A DNA stretch of 64,000 bases from Dendrophyllia cribrosa (taxonomy: Eukaryota; Cnidaria; Anthozoa; Scleractinia; Dendrophylliidae): contig JAJLRJ010000004.1 in the NCBI GenBank assembly GCA_024195265.1, positions 671,125-735,124 of the forward strand, given 5' to 3'. Below, piece after piece: positions 35,839 to 47,700 of this stretch (positions within the stretch are counted from its first letter, which is position 1; each line of letters begins with the position of its first letter). The position numbers were made by a program, and so were the translations under genes. The notes beneath the pieces were generated by a model, which saw only the letters and a program-made list of their open reading frames with translations, made no database searches and had not been told where the DNA came from.

Positions 35839-36284
35839 GTTTTTGCTACTTCCACGATTTCAATAACATCATCAACTATTGTTCTGAAACGTGGCACTTT
35901 TGCAGCAAAGGCGCCACTGACAAGTTAGAGAAAATAAATGAGCGAGCCATCAGATTTGTATTTTGAGACAAGCACACTAAATATGACGAATTATTAAGGC
36001 AACTAGGCCTCTTGACATTTTAAAACCAAAGACTCATTAAAATTGTAACATCTGTATTTAAAGTCATGCACTGCAACTATGCGCCACTATGTATTAGGGA
36101 ATTAATTAGCTGTAGGAAAGTTAGCTATAATCTCAGGGGCAACAATATATTGATTTTACTTAAGTCTAAAACAACCTCATACGGCCTAAAATCGAGGAGC
36201 TACTTAGCCGCAAAATTATGGAATGCAATTCCAGATTCTCTAAGGACAAACTCAAACTTTAAAGTTTTCAAAAAACAACTTTAA
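35839..36284 (+). pseudogene. LINE reverse-transcriptase C-terminal fragment
   Basis: Translated by eye with some frame breaks, the stretch gives WHFCSK, TDKLEKINERAIRF, YNLRGNN and SYLAAKLWNAIPDSLR, the typical tail of a non-LTR retrotransposon ORF2 after the RT domain. It is 5'-truncated and carries stops, so it is dead. It starts about 130 bases after the stop of PAN-EGF copy 1. Confidence 0.75.
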
Positions 36285-36427
36285 AGTCAACTTTATGTAA
36301 AGATCATAGTGACACGATTTCTTTTTGCTTATTATATAAATGTATAAATGTAAATGTATAAGCTTGTATTGTTACTTTAGATTATTAATGATAAATGTTC
36401 TTATTTTATTGTGTTTTATTCATTTTT

Positions 36428-36652
36428 AAACCGGAACCGGAACCGGAACCGGACCCGGACCCGGACCCGGACCCGGACCCGGACCCGTAACCGTAACCGG
36501 AATCTGCATCCTAGTCTGCTTCGGCTGAAAATGTTCCGTATTAATATAATTTATCTTAACAACAATTTTCCGGATTCCGGATTCCGGTTCCGGTTCCGGT
36601 TCCGGTTCCGGTTCCGGTTCCGGTTCCGGTTCCGATTCCGGATTCCGGATTC
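36428..36652. repeat. (CCGGAA)n / (TTCCGG)n inverted microsatellites
   Basis: About ten hexamers (CCGGAA then CCGGAC) and, after a 95-bp spacer, about ten inverted TTCCGG hexamers. Each hexamer also contains the palindrome CCGG. The frames read Arg-Asn/Arg-Thr or Phe-Arg repeats and are artefacts. Confidence 0.9.
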
Positions 36653-37187
36653 TGTGTTTTCCAGACGCCCACTGAAACCAATAATTAAGCAACTACAACT
36701 GAAATATTTACCGTTCTAATGTCGACGGAATTGTTAAACATTAAATTCGCTGTGATTTTCGGATGTGTTCTATTTCTGGTAAAAGGAAAGCGGGTTGAAC
36801 TTTTCTAACCAAATCAATTATAAAACAGTTGAGTTTTGATCGAATAAATCGTTGAACAAAACACGTCCCGGCAAGTCAAAAAACTGCTGAGTAAACAATT
36901 CTCAAGCATTACTCCGTGGAGTCACGTTCAAATTCCATACATCTCGTATTTATGTCACGCTATTTGATCGATCATGTTGATATTGTTAATTTATTCGAAA
37001 CCCCATCACCGATTCTCCAAAATGCCTGTGTTTAAACAACCTGATTCCTTGTAGTAGGTGGTTTCAAGGATTTTAAAGCGAAAAAAATATACAAAGTTCT
37101 AAACTTATCTTTTTTCTAACAGTACCGAGCCGATCAGAGAAAAAATATAGACCTGAAATTGTAGCCTACTAAAGGATGGACGATTTT

Positions 37188-37256
37188 ATTTTTGTGGGGG
37201 GTGGGGGCAGGGGGTGGGGGCAGGGGGTGGGGGCAGGGGGTGGGGGCAGCGGGCGG
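37188..37256. repeat. 14-bp GGGGGTGGGGGCAG tandem repeat
   Basis: About four and a half head-to-tail units; strong quadruplex potential on the plus strand. Confidence 0.85.
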
Positions 37257-37439
37257 CGTTGGGCAATTTTTCTGATCATGACTTTTTTCCGTCTTGATAT
37301 AGTGCAAGACAGTTTTTTCGGGATTGTTCCATACCTTTTTTTCCTTTGATAATTGGTTTGTGGAAAAAAAAAGCTGGTTTGTGGGAAAGAGCTAGTTTAA
37401 TGAAATTTTAAGAAAGAGGGAGTAGGTCTAAAGGGATGG

Positions 37440-38610
37440 CTTCTCCATCCTGGGGTTTAACATTTTGTTTGGGGAATGGTAACCTTGTTATAGTGTTAGG
37501 GTTAGGTCTAAGGGGATAGCTTATTCACCCTGGGGGTTAAACATTTTAGAGAGGAAAACAAAGCTAAGTGCTAGTAGGCTCTTACCGATAGTGCTAGCAC
37601 TTTTTTTGGCATTATTTGGCTTCGCGAGTATTTTTTTTACATTTTATCCCAAAAAGCACTGCTAGCATTATTTTGGATTTTCGACTGATTAGTTGTATAA
37701 TTTTGTGTTAAAAAGCACAATCTGACTTTATTTATGTCGTCCAAAGCCTCCCAGATGCATTTTGCCCTCATTTTAGTCAAAGGAGCCGAGGAGGCCTGGG
37801 GAATAGGTTTGATAGGTCAGCGGTTGCCTTCTAGAAACCCAGTCCATCACACTCGTTCCAAGATGGCGTCATCCACGTTGTCATCGAGGAACAATGGAAG
37901 TCAGCCAGCCAAGGCAGAGATAGCTCGAGAGCGTACTCTGCCATCAATCAGTGGAAAAAAAAATAAGACTAGGGGGAACTGTGATGCAAAAAACATAGGC
38001 ATACATGAAAAATGTAATATTCTATGTTTAAAAAAATCGGAAAAAAGTAAGCATTTTTATGTAACCCATGAGCACTTTTAAAAAAAATTAGCATTATTTT
38101 AGCACTTTTTGGCAAAAAACAAGCACTGCTTTAAGCATTTAATGTTTTTTTTACGAGCACTATCGGTAAGAGCCTATGTGCTAGGGGTTAGCGTTTGTAG
38201 AGGGGGGGGGGGGGACCAACCCTAACCCTAACCCTACCCCTAGCAAATGGGTCCCCCCCCCCCACTCTACAAATGCTAACCTCTAGCTCATGGGTTTTTT
38301 TCCCCTCTACATTTGCTCACCCCTAGGGTTGATAAGCCATCCCCTTAGACCTAACCGTACCCCTTACAAATGGGTTCCCCCCCCTCTACAAATGCTAACC
38401 CCTAGCACATGGTTTTTTTCCCTTTACAAATGCTAACCCCTAGCACTTGGGTTTCTTTTTCCCTCTACAATTACCTACCCCTAGGGTGGATAAGCCATCC
38501 CTTCAGACCTAACCCTAACCCAACAAATATATCTATCTAATATAATATCTAGAATATGTAATAGTAAAATGTAGGTTTAAGGTTAGGGTTAGGGTTAGAT
38601 ATTTAAAAAA
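37440..38610. repeat. Region with TTAGGG-like and GCTAACCCCTAGCAC repeats
   Basis: AACCCTAACCCTA-type telomere-like words occur near 38219-38236 and 38510-38520, and in the other orientation near 37496-37510 and 38578-38605. A tandem unit with CTACAAATGCTAACCCCTAG and ATAAGCCATCCC repeats between 38240 and 38500, and inverted near 37430-37550. The 602-bp element above sits in its middle. Confidence 0.7.
37575..38176. mobile_element. 602-bp TIR element, 8-bp target duplication
   Basis: Ends TAGGCTCTTACCGATAGTGCT and inverse, with AGTGCTAG before and TGTGCTAG after (7 of 8 equal), as for hAT-type insertions. Subterminal arms repeat AGCACT and GCATTATTTTGG words in inverted order. The 115-codon frame 37734-38081 has no transposase features. 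Confidence 0.7.
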
Positions 38611-39139
38611 ACTATAAAATTATATATGTATCTATCTTGTGTATCTTGATTTTTTTTAATTTCTTGTCATAAGAAGTTTGTGCAAGTTAGGTGAGGAATA
38701 GTTTGGACCTTTTATATCTATCAGTAAGTCTTACATTCCTCCAACTTTTTTTCGTATTTCATCTGCCCGTGTGAAAATAAGACTAAAAAATTCGCGATTA
38801 GAAAACAATTTGTTATTAGCAAAGCAATTAAAAATTTCAGGTTAACACGCGGCCAAGATGGCAAGTTTATTGCGAAACAAGGAAAGTTTAAATTGTCAGA
38901 TCTCAATCAACATTTTTCAGTATTAGAAATGTGAATGGGGCTAGCTCGTCCATAAAGATAGAATGAGCTAAGAGTCATGCATAGATAAAAAAATTAGACA
39001 AAAACAAGAGGCTACCCGTAGCCTATACTCGCACCGGTAATATACGTTACTCGCGGGGAACACTTACGTAACACAACAACAGGCCAATAAAACCATATAC
39101 ATTTACATTGACATTTAGGGACCGATCGTTTATTACGTC

Positions 39140-39225
39140 CTAGGGGGGGGGGGGGGGGGGGGAGGGGGGTTCTGAGAGGGGGGGAATTCTTTTTAAACAA
39201 GCTCCGTTGGGGGGGGGGGGATTTT
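39140..39225. repeat. Poly-G tracts
   Basis: Runs of about 20, 6, 5 and 12 G in 85 bases. Confidence 0.9.
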
Positions 39226-39259
39226 TACCTTGCACGAGAATACAAATGTAACAGAGGTG

Positions 39260-40660
39260 TACTAAGTTGTAATCAGTGGCGCATTGAGATTAATTCTAAA
39301 ATAGGGGCGTTATACATTTTGGCTCTTTGGGTAATTAAATATTTTGGGGCCCAAAGGGAAAAATGTTTCTGCTTCGCGGGGCTTAAATATTTGCCCGTAA
39401 GGGTAGCATGGCCCCCCTGCCCCACCCCCCTTTTCCTCCTCTATATTTGCCACTTATAATTTTTTTGCCAGAAAGTGCACGTGGAGGTGTTGCATAGAGT
39501 GATTTTACTAAACTTATGAAACAGTTACCTACACTAACATTCCTTGTGTTTTGTTTTGCTTAGTTATGCTAATACGTTGTAATTGTTTCTTGTTGTTTCA
39601 CGGTGTAAATAAAATCACTCTAGGTTATAAATTGTGGGTATTGAATGATTGAGTCAAGATGAATTGGTATAACTGTGGCAAAACTGTGCCGATATTTCAT
39701 AAACAAACCGAAGTGGGTGACAGGCTGACAGCTGGTGTGAAATTACGCACACACGCTCTCGCTCCACGCTTTAATGAGATCAAGGACGAACAACAATCTC
39801 TGACTGCACGCTTGTCAGGTCAAGGACGAACAACACTCTAATTTCACGCTTTAGGTCAAGGACGAACAGATCGGACGAACAACACTCTCGCTACTCGCTT
39901 GAGGCGGAAGGAGGCCGGAAAATGACATCCAACGCGACATGAATAGGAAACGTCCCAGGTTGACACGCTCGATTTGGATTGGACGGCGGTGCTGCTATTC
40001 GTGAGTTTCACGTGATCCAAGGTCCAAATACGCGTGATGCGTGTGATAAAATTGCGTTCTATGCATTCCATGCATTCCATGCATTCCATGCATTCGTAGT
40101 GGAAGTCCGCGCGAATAGAGCAAAAATCGAGTCAGGGCCAAACTACATAACTGCCGCGCATGCGTTTGTAATAGCAACGTTGAGATTAGGATTGCGGGCT
40201 CCTCTTGTCGCCCGCAATTATATAAAATCAGGAGATTATTTTCTCTTGATAAAATATAATTGAAATGAATACTCATTTCGATGAGAAAATAGCCACTGGT
40301 GAACTATTGAACCTGGTGCGACAGCTTGAAGAAGAGAGACCCTGGGAACGAGTTTGCTGGTGACCAGGACAATATTGAACTCCACAAATTCGTGCTAAGC
40401 AAACATGGCGCTGTTCAAGGTCTGGAATTTGAATTGGAGCATAAGGAAAGCAGTAAAATCAAGTTCATTTGACGAATTGGTCAAATCTGGTCAGTACAGG
40501 CCCAGTTTACAGATGGTCGGTTTCTAAAATGGGAGCACAATTTCTTCTATCTGGTTCTATTGCACATCAAACCTAAACAGCCAAAGCCAAATTCGACATC
40601 CCTTATGAGGTGGCTGTAACTTGTGACACTGATGATGATGGAACAAAGGGCAAGGGATGG
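39260..40660. other. Repeat-derived sequence, no convincing gene
   Basis: 39778-39895 repeats GTCAAGGACGAACAACA three times. 40062-40095 repeats the 10-bp unit GCATTCCAT(T/G). From 40265 an ATG opens a 27-codon frame (MNTHFDEKIATGELLNLVRQ), followed in another frame by an open stretch containing QDNIELHKFVLSKHGAVQG that stops at about 40473. These could be a broken coding remnant, but I do not recognise it. Confidence 0.4.
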
Positions 40661-40820
40661 GGGGGGGGGGGGTAAATTTGTCAAATTGTAATTGCAGTGG
40701 GGGGGGGGGGGTATAACTTTGTTTGAAAGTTTATCCCGGCGGGGGTACAATTTTCATACACTAGATTTTTTAGAAAACCACCGCCCCCCCACCCCCCCCC
40801 CCCCCCCCCCCCCCCAGGGA
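40660..40820. repeat. Poly-G and poly-C runs
   Basis: Two G runs of about 14 near 40661 and 40702, then C runs totalling about 35 near 40783-40815. Confidence 0.9.
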
Positions 40821-40855
40821 ACAATTAACGATCGGTCTCTTAGTTTCAATTCTGC

Positions 40856-41312
40856 TTGCATGCGTGCGTATTCTCGTACCCAGATCTAATGCGATGCACA
40901 AATAAGCGACACCTTGGTTAGCAGTAGATCCCATCCGCCTAAACCACCTCGGACACCTTATTGAGACTTATATAACGGAGTAACTGGTTAGCTTTCAGTT
41001 GAGGTTATATAGTTAAATTTAGGCCTAAACAACCCGCGAAGCTAGGTGGTACTTTGTTACGGTAGGCTATGTAAGCCTAAACCTAGCTGAGGTCACAGGT
41101 TCAATTTTAGATTTTCTTTTTTACACTTAAAAATTTATTGAAAATAAAATTCTAAGTGTCGACATTACGTTATATAATTCTCAATAAGTGTCCGAGGTGG
41201 TTTAGGCGGATGGGATCTAATGCTTACACCGAATCTCAAGTACCGTGGGCTCAACATTTTTCGCAGTGCATGCGTGCGTATTCTCGTACCCAGATCTAAC
41301 GCAATGCACAAA
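40856..41312. mobile_element. TIR element between direct copies of a TCTCGTACCCAGA fragment
   Basis: 40928 to about 41217 is a TIR element: GATCCCATCCGCCTAAACCA and inverse over about 50 bp, flanked by TA. On either side lies the same 47-bp sequence (GCATGCGTGCGTATTCTCGT onwards, 40856-40903 and 41266-41312). The flanks could be a duplication created during insertion or two arms of an older element. Confidence 0.6.
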
Positions 41313-41752
41313 AGTAGATACGAAAACACGGAGGAAAACAAGGAGACCACCTGTTTCCCACCCGGCCTCAGTTCTGAATTTTTGCCAGACATTTTTCACC
41401 CTTTTTTACTCCCTGTAACTGACAGAACAACATGCTGATGTTTGCCATGCTGTAGGTAAAGAGAGCCAGTCAAATGGGTTCGATTCGCCACTCACTCTTT
41501 TTAAAAAAAATATTTATCTCGATCTGCCGCATATTTAATATAAGTCCAGCCTGCAGAATATCAATTGAAAGCTAATTGCCAAGTGACGAGCACTTCCCCC
41601 GTTTATGATAACAACATGTTTTGTACCACCTGTTTCTCGGCAATTCTTACGGGTTGTTTGGAACTCTCCGGCCTCAGTTCTGAATTTTTGCCAACGTTTT
41701 TCACGCGAGGATCAAAGCTAACGTTTCCATAATCACCCTGTGAATGAACATC

Positions 41753-41785
41753 ATGGTGAAGATTGCATCGCTGAAGAGAACATGA
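41753..41785 (+). promoter_or_regulatory. Upstream ORF of PAN-EGF copy 2
   Basis: MVKIASLKRT then stop, three bases before the main ATG. Eight of ten residues equal the copy 1 version; the stop codon differs (TGA instead of TAA). Confidence 0.45.
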
Positions 41786-41788
41786 AAA

Positions 41789-44700
41789 ATGATTTGGTCA
41801 CTCATTTTATTGCGAATTACTGCCACGGTTGTCGCTGTCGATGAAAACTTTAGCGGATCTGCGTACTTCATAACTCGAGAAAATAAGCGCTTAGCAGGTA
41901 GCTTTGTTCGTAAAAAAATCGAATCTTCAAGTTTGCTGACGTGTAGCCATGAATGTCTCAGGAACTCATGGTGTCCTTCCACAAACTTCAAGGATATGTC
42001 TCAGTTTGGACAAAACATGAAAGGAACTTGTGAATTGAACGAGCACGAGTTCGCTCCTATCAACAATGACAGCAAACTTATTGATCAACATGGAACTTCG
42101 TTTACAATGATGCTTAAGGTCAGTGAAACATTACTATAGAATCCGCTTTGGGAATATCTGTCATCACTCTTTTTAACATAACTTCTAACTCGAGGAAAGT
42201 TTTCCTTCAAAAGGAGCATGCCTCTTGTTCAAGACGGATCTACTTGAACGTTCCACTGTTCTAGATCGGTCATCTCTCTGTTCTTTGACCTGTGAGCGCG
42301 CTTCCGCGGCCTTTCGTTTGTCTGTTTGTTTGGTTTTCTTGCAATCTTGGCATGAAAGATCCGGATAGAAACTTGTGTTCAAGAGTGAAAACAGTAATAT
42401 TTGACCTAGTGGCTATGAATTCAGTGGCTTTCAAATAGAGTAGCTCAATCTCAATTCTTCCTCTAGCGAGGATTTAATTCCAGACTGCAAGTCTCCCGTT
42501 ATATCCGTTAGCAACTTTAAAGATGTCTCCCATCTGACTGATTCTCAAGTAAGTTCACTTTCATTTCGCGAAGTTATGTAGCTTTAAAACTTTCTTATCT
42601 CACTGATGAGGAAGGGGAAAGGGCCACACAGTTTTTTGTACGTAAATTTCGGAGTGTCAATTTCTATTAAAGAAACGGAGGCCGGAAGGATCATAATTTT
42701 TAGGCCAAATTTTTACGAAAAACAGGTGCCTCACCCCGCTAAATAATGACCATGCAGTCCCTAACATTCACAGGCAAAACGTAAAAAAGACCGTCAAATA
42801 GTCAGTTTCTTTCGTTTAAATAAATTGAGAAAATAGTAAGCTGTGGTATCGTATTGTATTGAAATGTAATTGTAAGTTAGAAGCTTGAATCAAGCTTAAC
42901 TAAAATTTGGCCGCGACAAGATGTTGTCATGAAAATGAGTTTTTACGAAAGCAAGAGTCGATCGGCTACTGAGGAATGATTATGAAATGAAATGAATCCT
43001 AAGAAACTCCTAGAAAACAGAGCCGGTAATGAATATCAGGAATTTTTATTTTTATTTTATTTTATGCTTTTTCAACAAAATTGGGCCTGTTGGGTGAGGG
43101 AGAAACAAATCATTTTGTTTACTGATTGTGGTATACTCGCACTGTCATAATTTTCTTTGGGGCTGTCTGATGATCGGATGCTTCAATGGAGCCCTTCAAG
43201 CCTGAATTTTTTCAGGTTGCCTTTTTAACTGCTTAAGATGATAGCACACTGCGAGGATCACAAATTTCACTGAAATGTTTCTTTCATTTAGCAAAGATAG
43301 TGAAAACAGGACGCTGTGGTTTATTGATTTCAGGGCTGTTGATATAACTTGTTTTTTCAGGGCTGTCTGCTGACCGGATGCCGCAATGGAGGTTCTTGTT
43401 TGTTTGACAAGAAAAAGGAAACTTTTACTTGTTCATGCAAACTGCCGTGGATTGGAGACAAATGCGATAAGGGTATGCATGGATAAGACCTTAATTATCT
43501 TTAGTTATTCTAACACGCGGCTTGGAGCATGCACAAAAATCACATCTAACATGTTTTAAAGCAAAATAGGCACATAATGTTTTTACAATCAAGACTCCTA
43601 AATGGAGTTTAAAATTTAAAAGGTGGCTGGTACCGGTTTTTTTGGCGCGTGCCGCCTGGGTTCTAAACACTCGCCGAACCCACAAAAAAAAAAAACAATG
43701 GCAGCAATAACAAAAAATGGCAACCGAATAGTATTTTCTCCTTTCCAAGTTTTCGTCCACTCGACGGGCAGCCTGTTTTACCCAGCTCGAAAACAAAAGA
43801 TGCCTTTTCTGTGATCTTAGAGCCGGCTTCTGGTTTGGCTGATCATACTGCAAAACATAAAGATCTTAGCGAACCAACACAGCGATAAACACGATCGAGA
43901 TTAATGCGGCGCCATGCATGTACATGTCAATTGCAATTGACAACTAAAATATCATTATTAAGGCCCGTTTACACAGGCGATTTTTGCGGCGATTTTTACG
44001 GCGATTTTTGCGGCGATTTACGCGGCGATTCCAAATCGCGCGTGTAAACTAGCGGCGATTTCATGGCGATTTCGTGGCGATTTCGTGGCGATTTCTTGGC
44101 AATTTTATGACCTTTTTGCAGCGGTCATCGCAGAGCGCATGCGATATGTTAACACAAAGCACGACAGCACCATGTCTCCAATTGTGCTACTTTGTTGCGA
44201 ATGAAAACGTAACATGTAACATGAATGGTTATATTGAAATAGACGTAGAGGCGACTCAAATAGAAATAAATGTGCTACCAAACTCATCATTTAATCCTCG
44301 CTAGATGTCAACTCTTGCAGCGATTTTCTTATCCAACCGCTTGTAGTCGGGTGAACATGTATTGAAGAGGCACTCTTTCTCTGCCCAACGGTTAATTATA
44401 TACTCTTCTTCTAAAGCCGTCCAAGTTTTCTTGCTTCCATTCTTTTTTGGAGACTTCGAAGGTGTGCAAACAGCGTCCGCCATGTTTGCGACAAAACACC
44501 CTTGCGGGGGAGGGGGGGTACGTCAAAGGAGGTTTTTGTCACCCTCCAGCGGAAAAATCGCCGGTAAATCGCGTCTAAATTCGAGCAAGTTCGAAATAGC
44601 GGCGATTTCGTGGCGACAAATCGCCACGAAATCGCCATGAAATCGCCGCTAGTTTACACGCGCGATTTGGAATCGCCGCGTAAATCGCCGCAAAAATCGC

Positions 44701-47700
44701 CGTAAAAATCGCCACAAAAATCGCCTGTGTAAACGGGCCTTTAAGCTACAAAAATAAAACTTTATTTCGAACCAGTTAAAAGAATATATCCGATACATAG
44801 GACAAATTAGATTTATAAGAGTTTATCAGACTAAACTTTTGTTTTTAGGCCATCGTAACTTGATAAGAAAAAAAAAAACGCAAACAGCGGTGATAACATG
44901 GTAAACCAACGCATTTTTATAAAAACATGACGTTTCGTATGCTAAGCGACATACATTTTCAAACGTAACCGTTACAGAGTTTGAAAACTGTTCATATAGT
45001 TTAAAATTAGGGGTCTGGAACCAAGATTAAGAAAAACAATCTTAACAGTAATTTAATAATACGGACTGTCAGTCCTAAGAAGCTACAGCTAATTTAAAGT
45101 GCCCTTATGATCAAATTTTTGATTTTCATTTTTTACATTTTCGTGTACTATTAGACTTTCTTACTCATCTTGCCAAATTTCAATCCATTACAAACATCAG
45201 AAGTCATTTTATTTTAACATTTATTTCCGAGAATTTACGGCCGCCATTAATCAACCTTGTTCCAAGGCTTGGTTGCGAATGGGAGAAAGTGACGTCAAAG
45301 ACTCAAACATGCCTCACGGGTTGAAATTATAATAACAATCAGCATAGAAAATTGCACGAAGAACAAGTCCAAAGTTTTTGTTGCTTTTCGCGTGATTTTC
45401 AATACTTATTGTTATTATAATTTCAACCCGTGATGTATGTTTGAGTTCTCCCATTCACAACCAAACCTTGGAACAAGGTTGATTAATGGCGGCCGTAAAT
45501 TCTCGGAAATAAAAGCTAAAATAAAATGACGTGCTGCATATTGATTTGTTTTTCTCAAGGAAGAACACAATGGTTAATCAACAAGACATTGTTATCTGGA
45601 TTCGCGGGTGCGTTGGAATGTATCGGACAAGCGTGTTGTCCTGCCAGGAGGCAGGACTTCGGCTCCTTTGAAAATTCGGCTGTTTTGTCGAAACTTTTTC
45701 GACTATACCATGCGCGATTTAGGGGTAACACTTATTCTTTTGTTAAAACAATAGAATATTAGAGCACAAAAGAACGACAATACAATAGAATACAATATCA
45801 TAGAATATATTAGAATACATAATTTTACCTAATACAATGAATGTGTACAATGTACAATAGAGATAACACCCTAAATCGGGCATCATATGTTTTCGACTTG
45901 GCAAAAGTAGGTCGCACTTGTCTTTGCGTTGATTTTCCGTTATAATGACGAACGAATTGCACGTGCAACGTGGACCAATCAGCGGGCGCCGGTGTTTTTA
46001 AAGTTTTATTTGTCTGCCCAGTTCGTTTCTCTGAAAAGTGTAGGTCGCACTTGTCTTTGCCAAGTCAGACACTTGAATAAATAAATTGAAATTCGATAAA
46101 AATGTACAAAATTGTCCCAAGTGCGATTTGGGCCTAAGACTTACATTATTTATAAAATATTTGAATTACTGAAAATGTAAGTAATGATGGCTCATTCGCT
46201 CACTTCGTTCGCTCATTCGCGAGGATTAGCAGAAAAACAACGGTAAAAAGTGTTTTGGGGGTGGATGTCAAACATGTAATTTTACAACTACTATTTTTTA
46301 AACTCTTGAATTTATATTCAAAGAAGTTTGTTTTGACTATGTTTAATATTTAATGATTTACAGAATATTCTAGAAGGGGTATTTCCCTCAAAATACTATT
46401 ATTAGATTTTGATAAATCTATACAACATGTGATTGCGATTTTTCAACAATGATTTATCACGTGTAAAACAAAAGATTACATTTCATATTTCACTAGCAAC
46501 GGATAAAACTGAAAATGGATTTCAACTTTAGTTTTCAAGTACTGCGTTGCTTGTGAAATCTGGTATGCAACCTATTGTTTTACACGTGAACACTCATTGT
46601 TTTTTCTCATTAAAATTAATGATTCACGTGAAAGTTTTAAGTTGTAGCGGAAAAATAAAATTGATATTGAAAGAAATAATATTTAGAATAAGAAGATATG
46701 AAGAGCAAAACTAAACAACGATTAATATTGGAAGAATATGAATTTTATGAATCTTGAAGATGAATTTGAAAGAGAATTAAATAAAGAAAAATATGATTTA
46801 TCATAGGACTAATAAAGAATTAAGAAAATATATTGATAATTGTTAGATATGGTTATTATTTTTTAAATCATTTAATATATAAAGAAGATGGGGAAAACTA
46901 TATAAATATTGATGAAGAAGGAGAAGTTATTTCAAAAGATAATTATTATGATGAATCATTTATTTTTAGAGAAAATATTGATAAAATAGATAAAGGTAAG
47001 AAAATTTCACTTGAAGATATATCAAAAAGAAAAATAATCAAATCAATTAAAAATATTGATGTAAAGATGAAATTAATAAAACCAGAAATTTATAATAATG
47101 ACAAGAAACGAAAAGTGAAATGTGCTCAAATTCAGTCGTTTCATGATTTCTTTCATCGAAGACGGCTCGGCCTCGATGCGCTATAAATGGTTCGCGTTTT
47201 GCTTTTAAACATAACTTATGGAGATTTAAATACAATTTTTCGAAAGAAGATTGTGTTGTCCATTTTTATGTGCTTGTTCATTCATTACATAGGTTGAAAA
47301 GCGATCAGTTTTATGTAAACAAAACAAGACTTGGATTTTATAGTTCTAACTTCACTTGCGTGTCCTTATGCAAATATGTTGTGTATTTTTTGCAATTTTG
47401 ATTTCCAAATCAGTTTCTCGGGCAATTTTTGATTAGCAACAGGTGTATTTTATTTGGAAATTAGTCGTACTGGTTATTCTGAACCGAGAAAAATTTGTTT
47501 TTGTGAATTTTTGTACGGTCTAAATGTACTGTGCAGACGGTCGCGTAATTCTGTTCTGTTTTTGAGAATTGCTAAAATTGAAAAAATAGCCCGGTCGTCA
47601 ATCTTAATTCTTGTGCTTCCGACCTTTCACCTCAGTTAAGTTTATCATCGGCTTTCTGTTCATAGAGCTACGCTGTTAGGCTTAGCCCATCTATATAGAT

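Noticed and set aside
36411..36719. Arg-Thr / Phe-Arg and Pro-Glu repeat proteins
   Set aside because: Hexamer microsatellites keep all frames open; no start, splice or domain evidence.
38210..38240. A true telomere
   Set aside because: Only a few CCCTAA units, mixed with other words and in both orientations, inside gene-bearing sequence.
43491..43853. 120-codon minus-strand frame in PAN-EGF copy 2 intron 2
   Set aside because: Corresponds to conserved intron sequence also present in copy 1, where it is broken.
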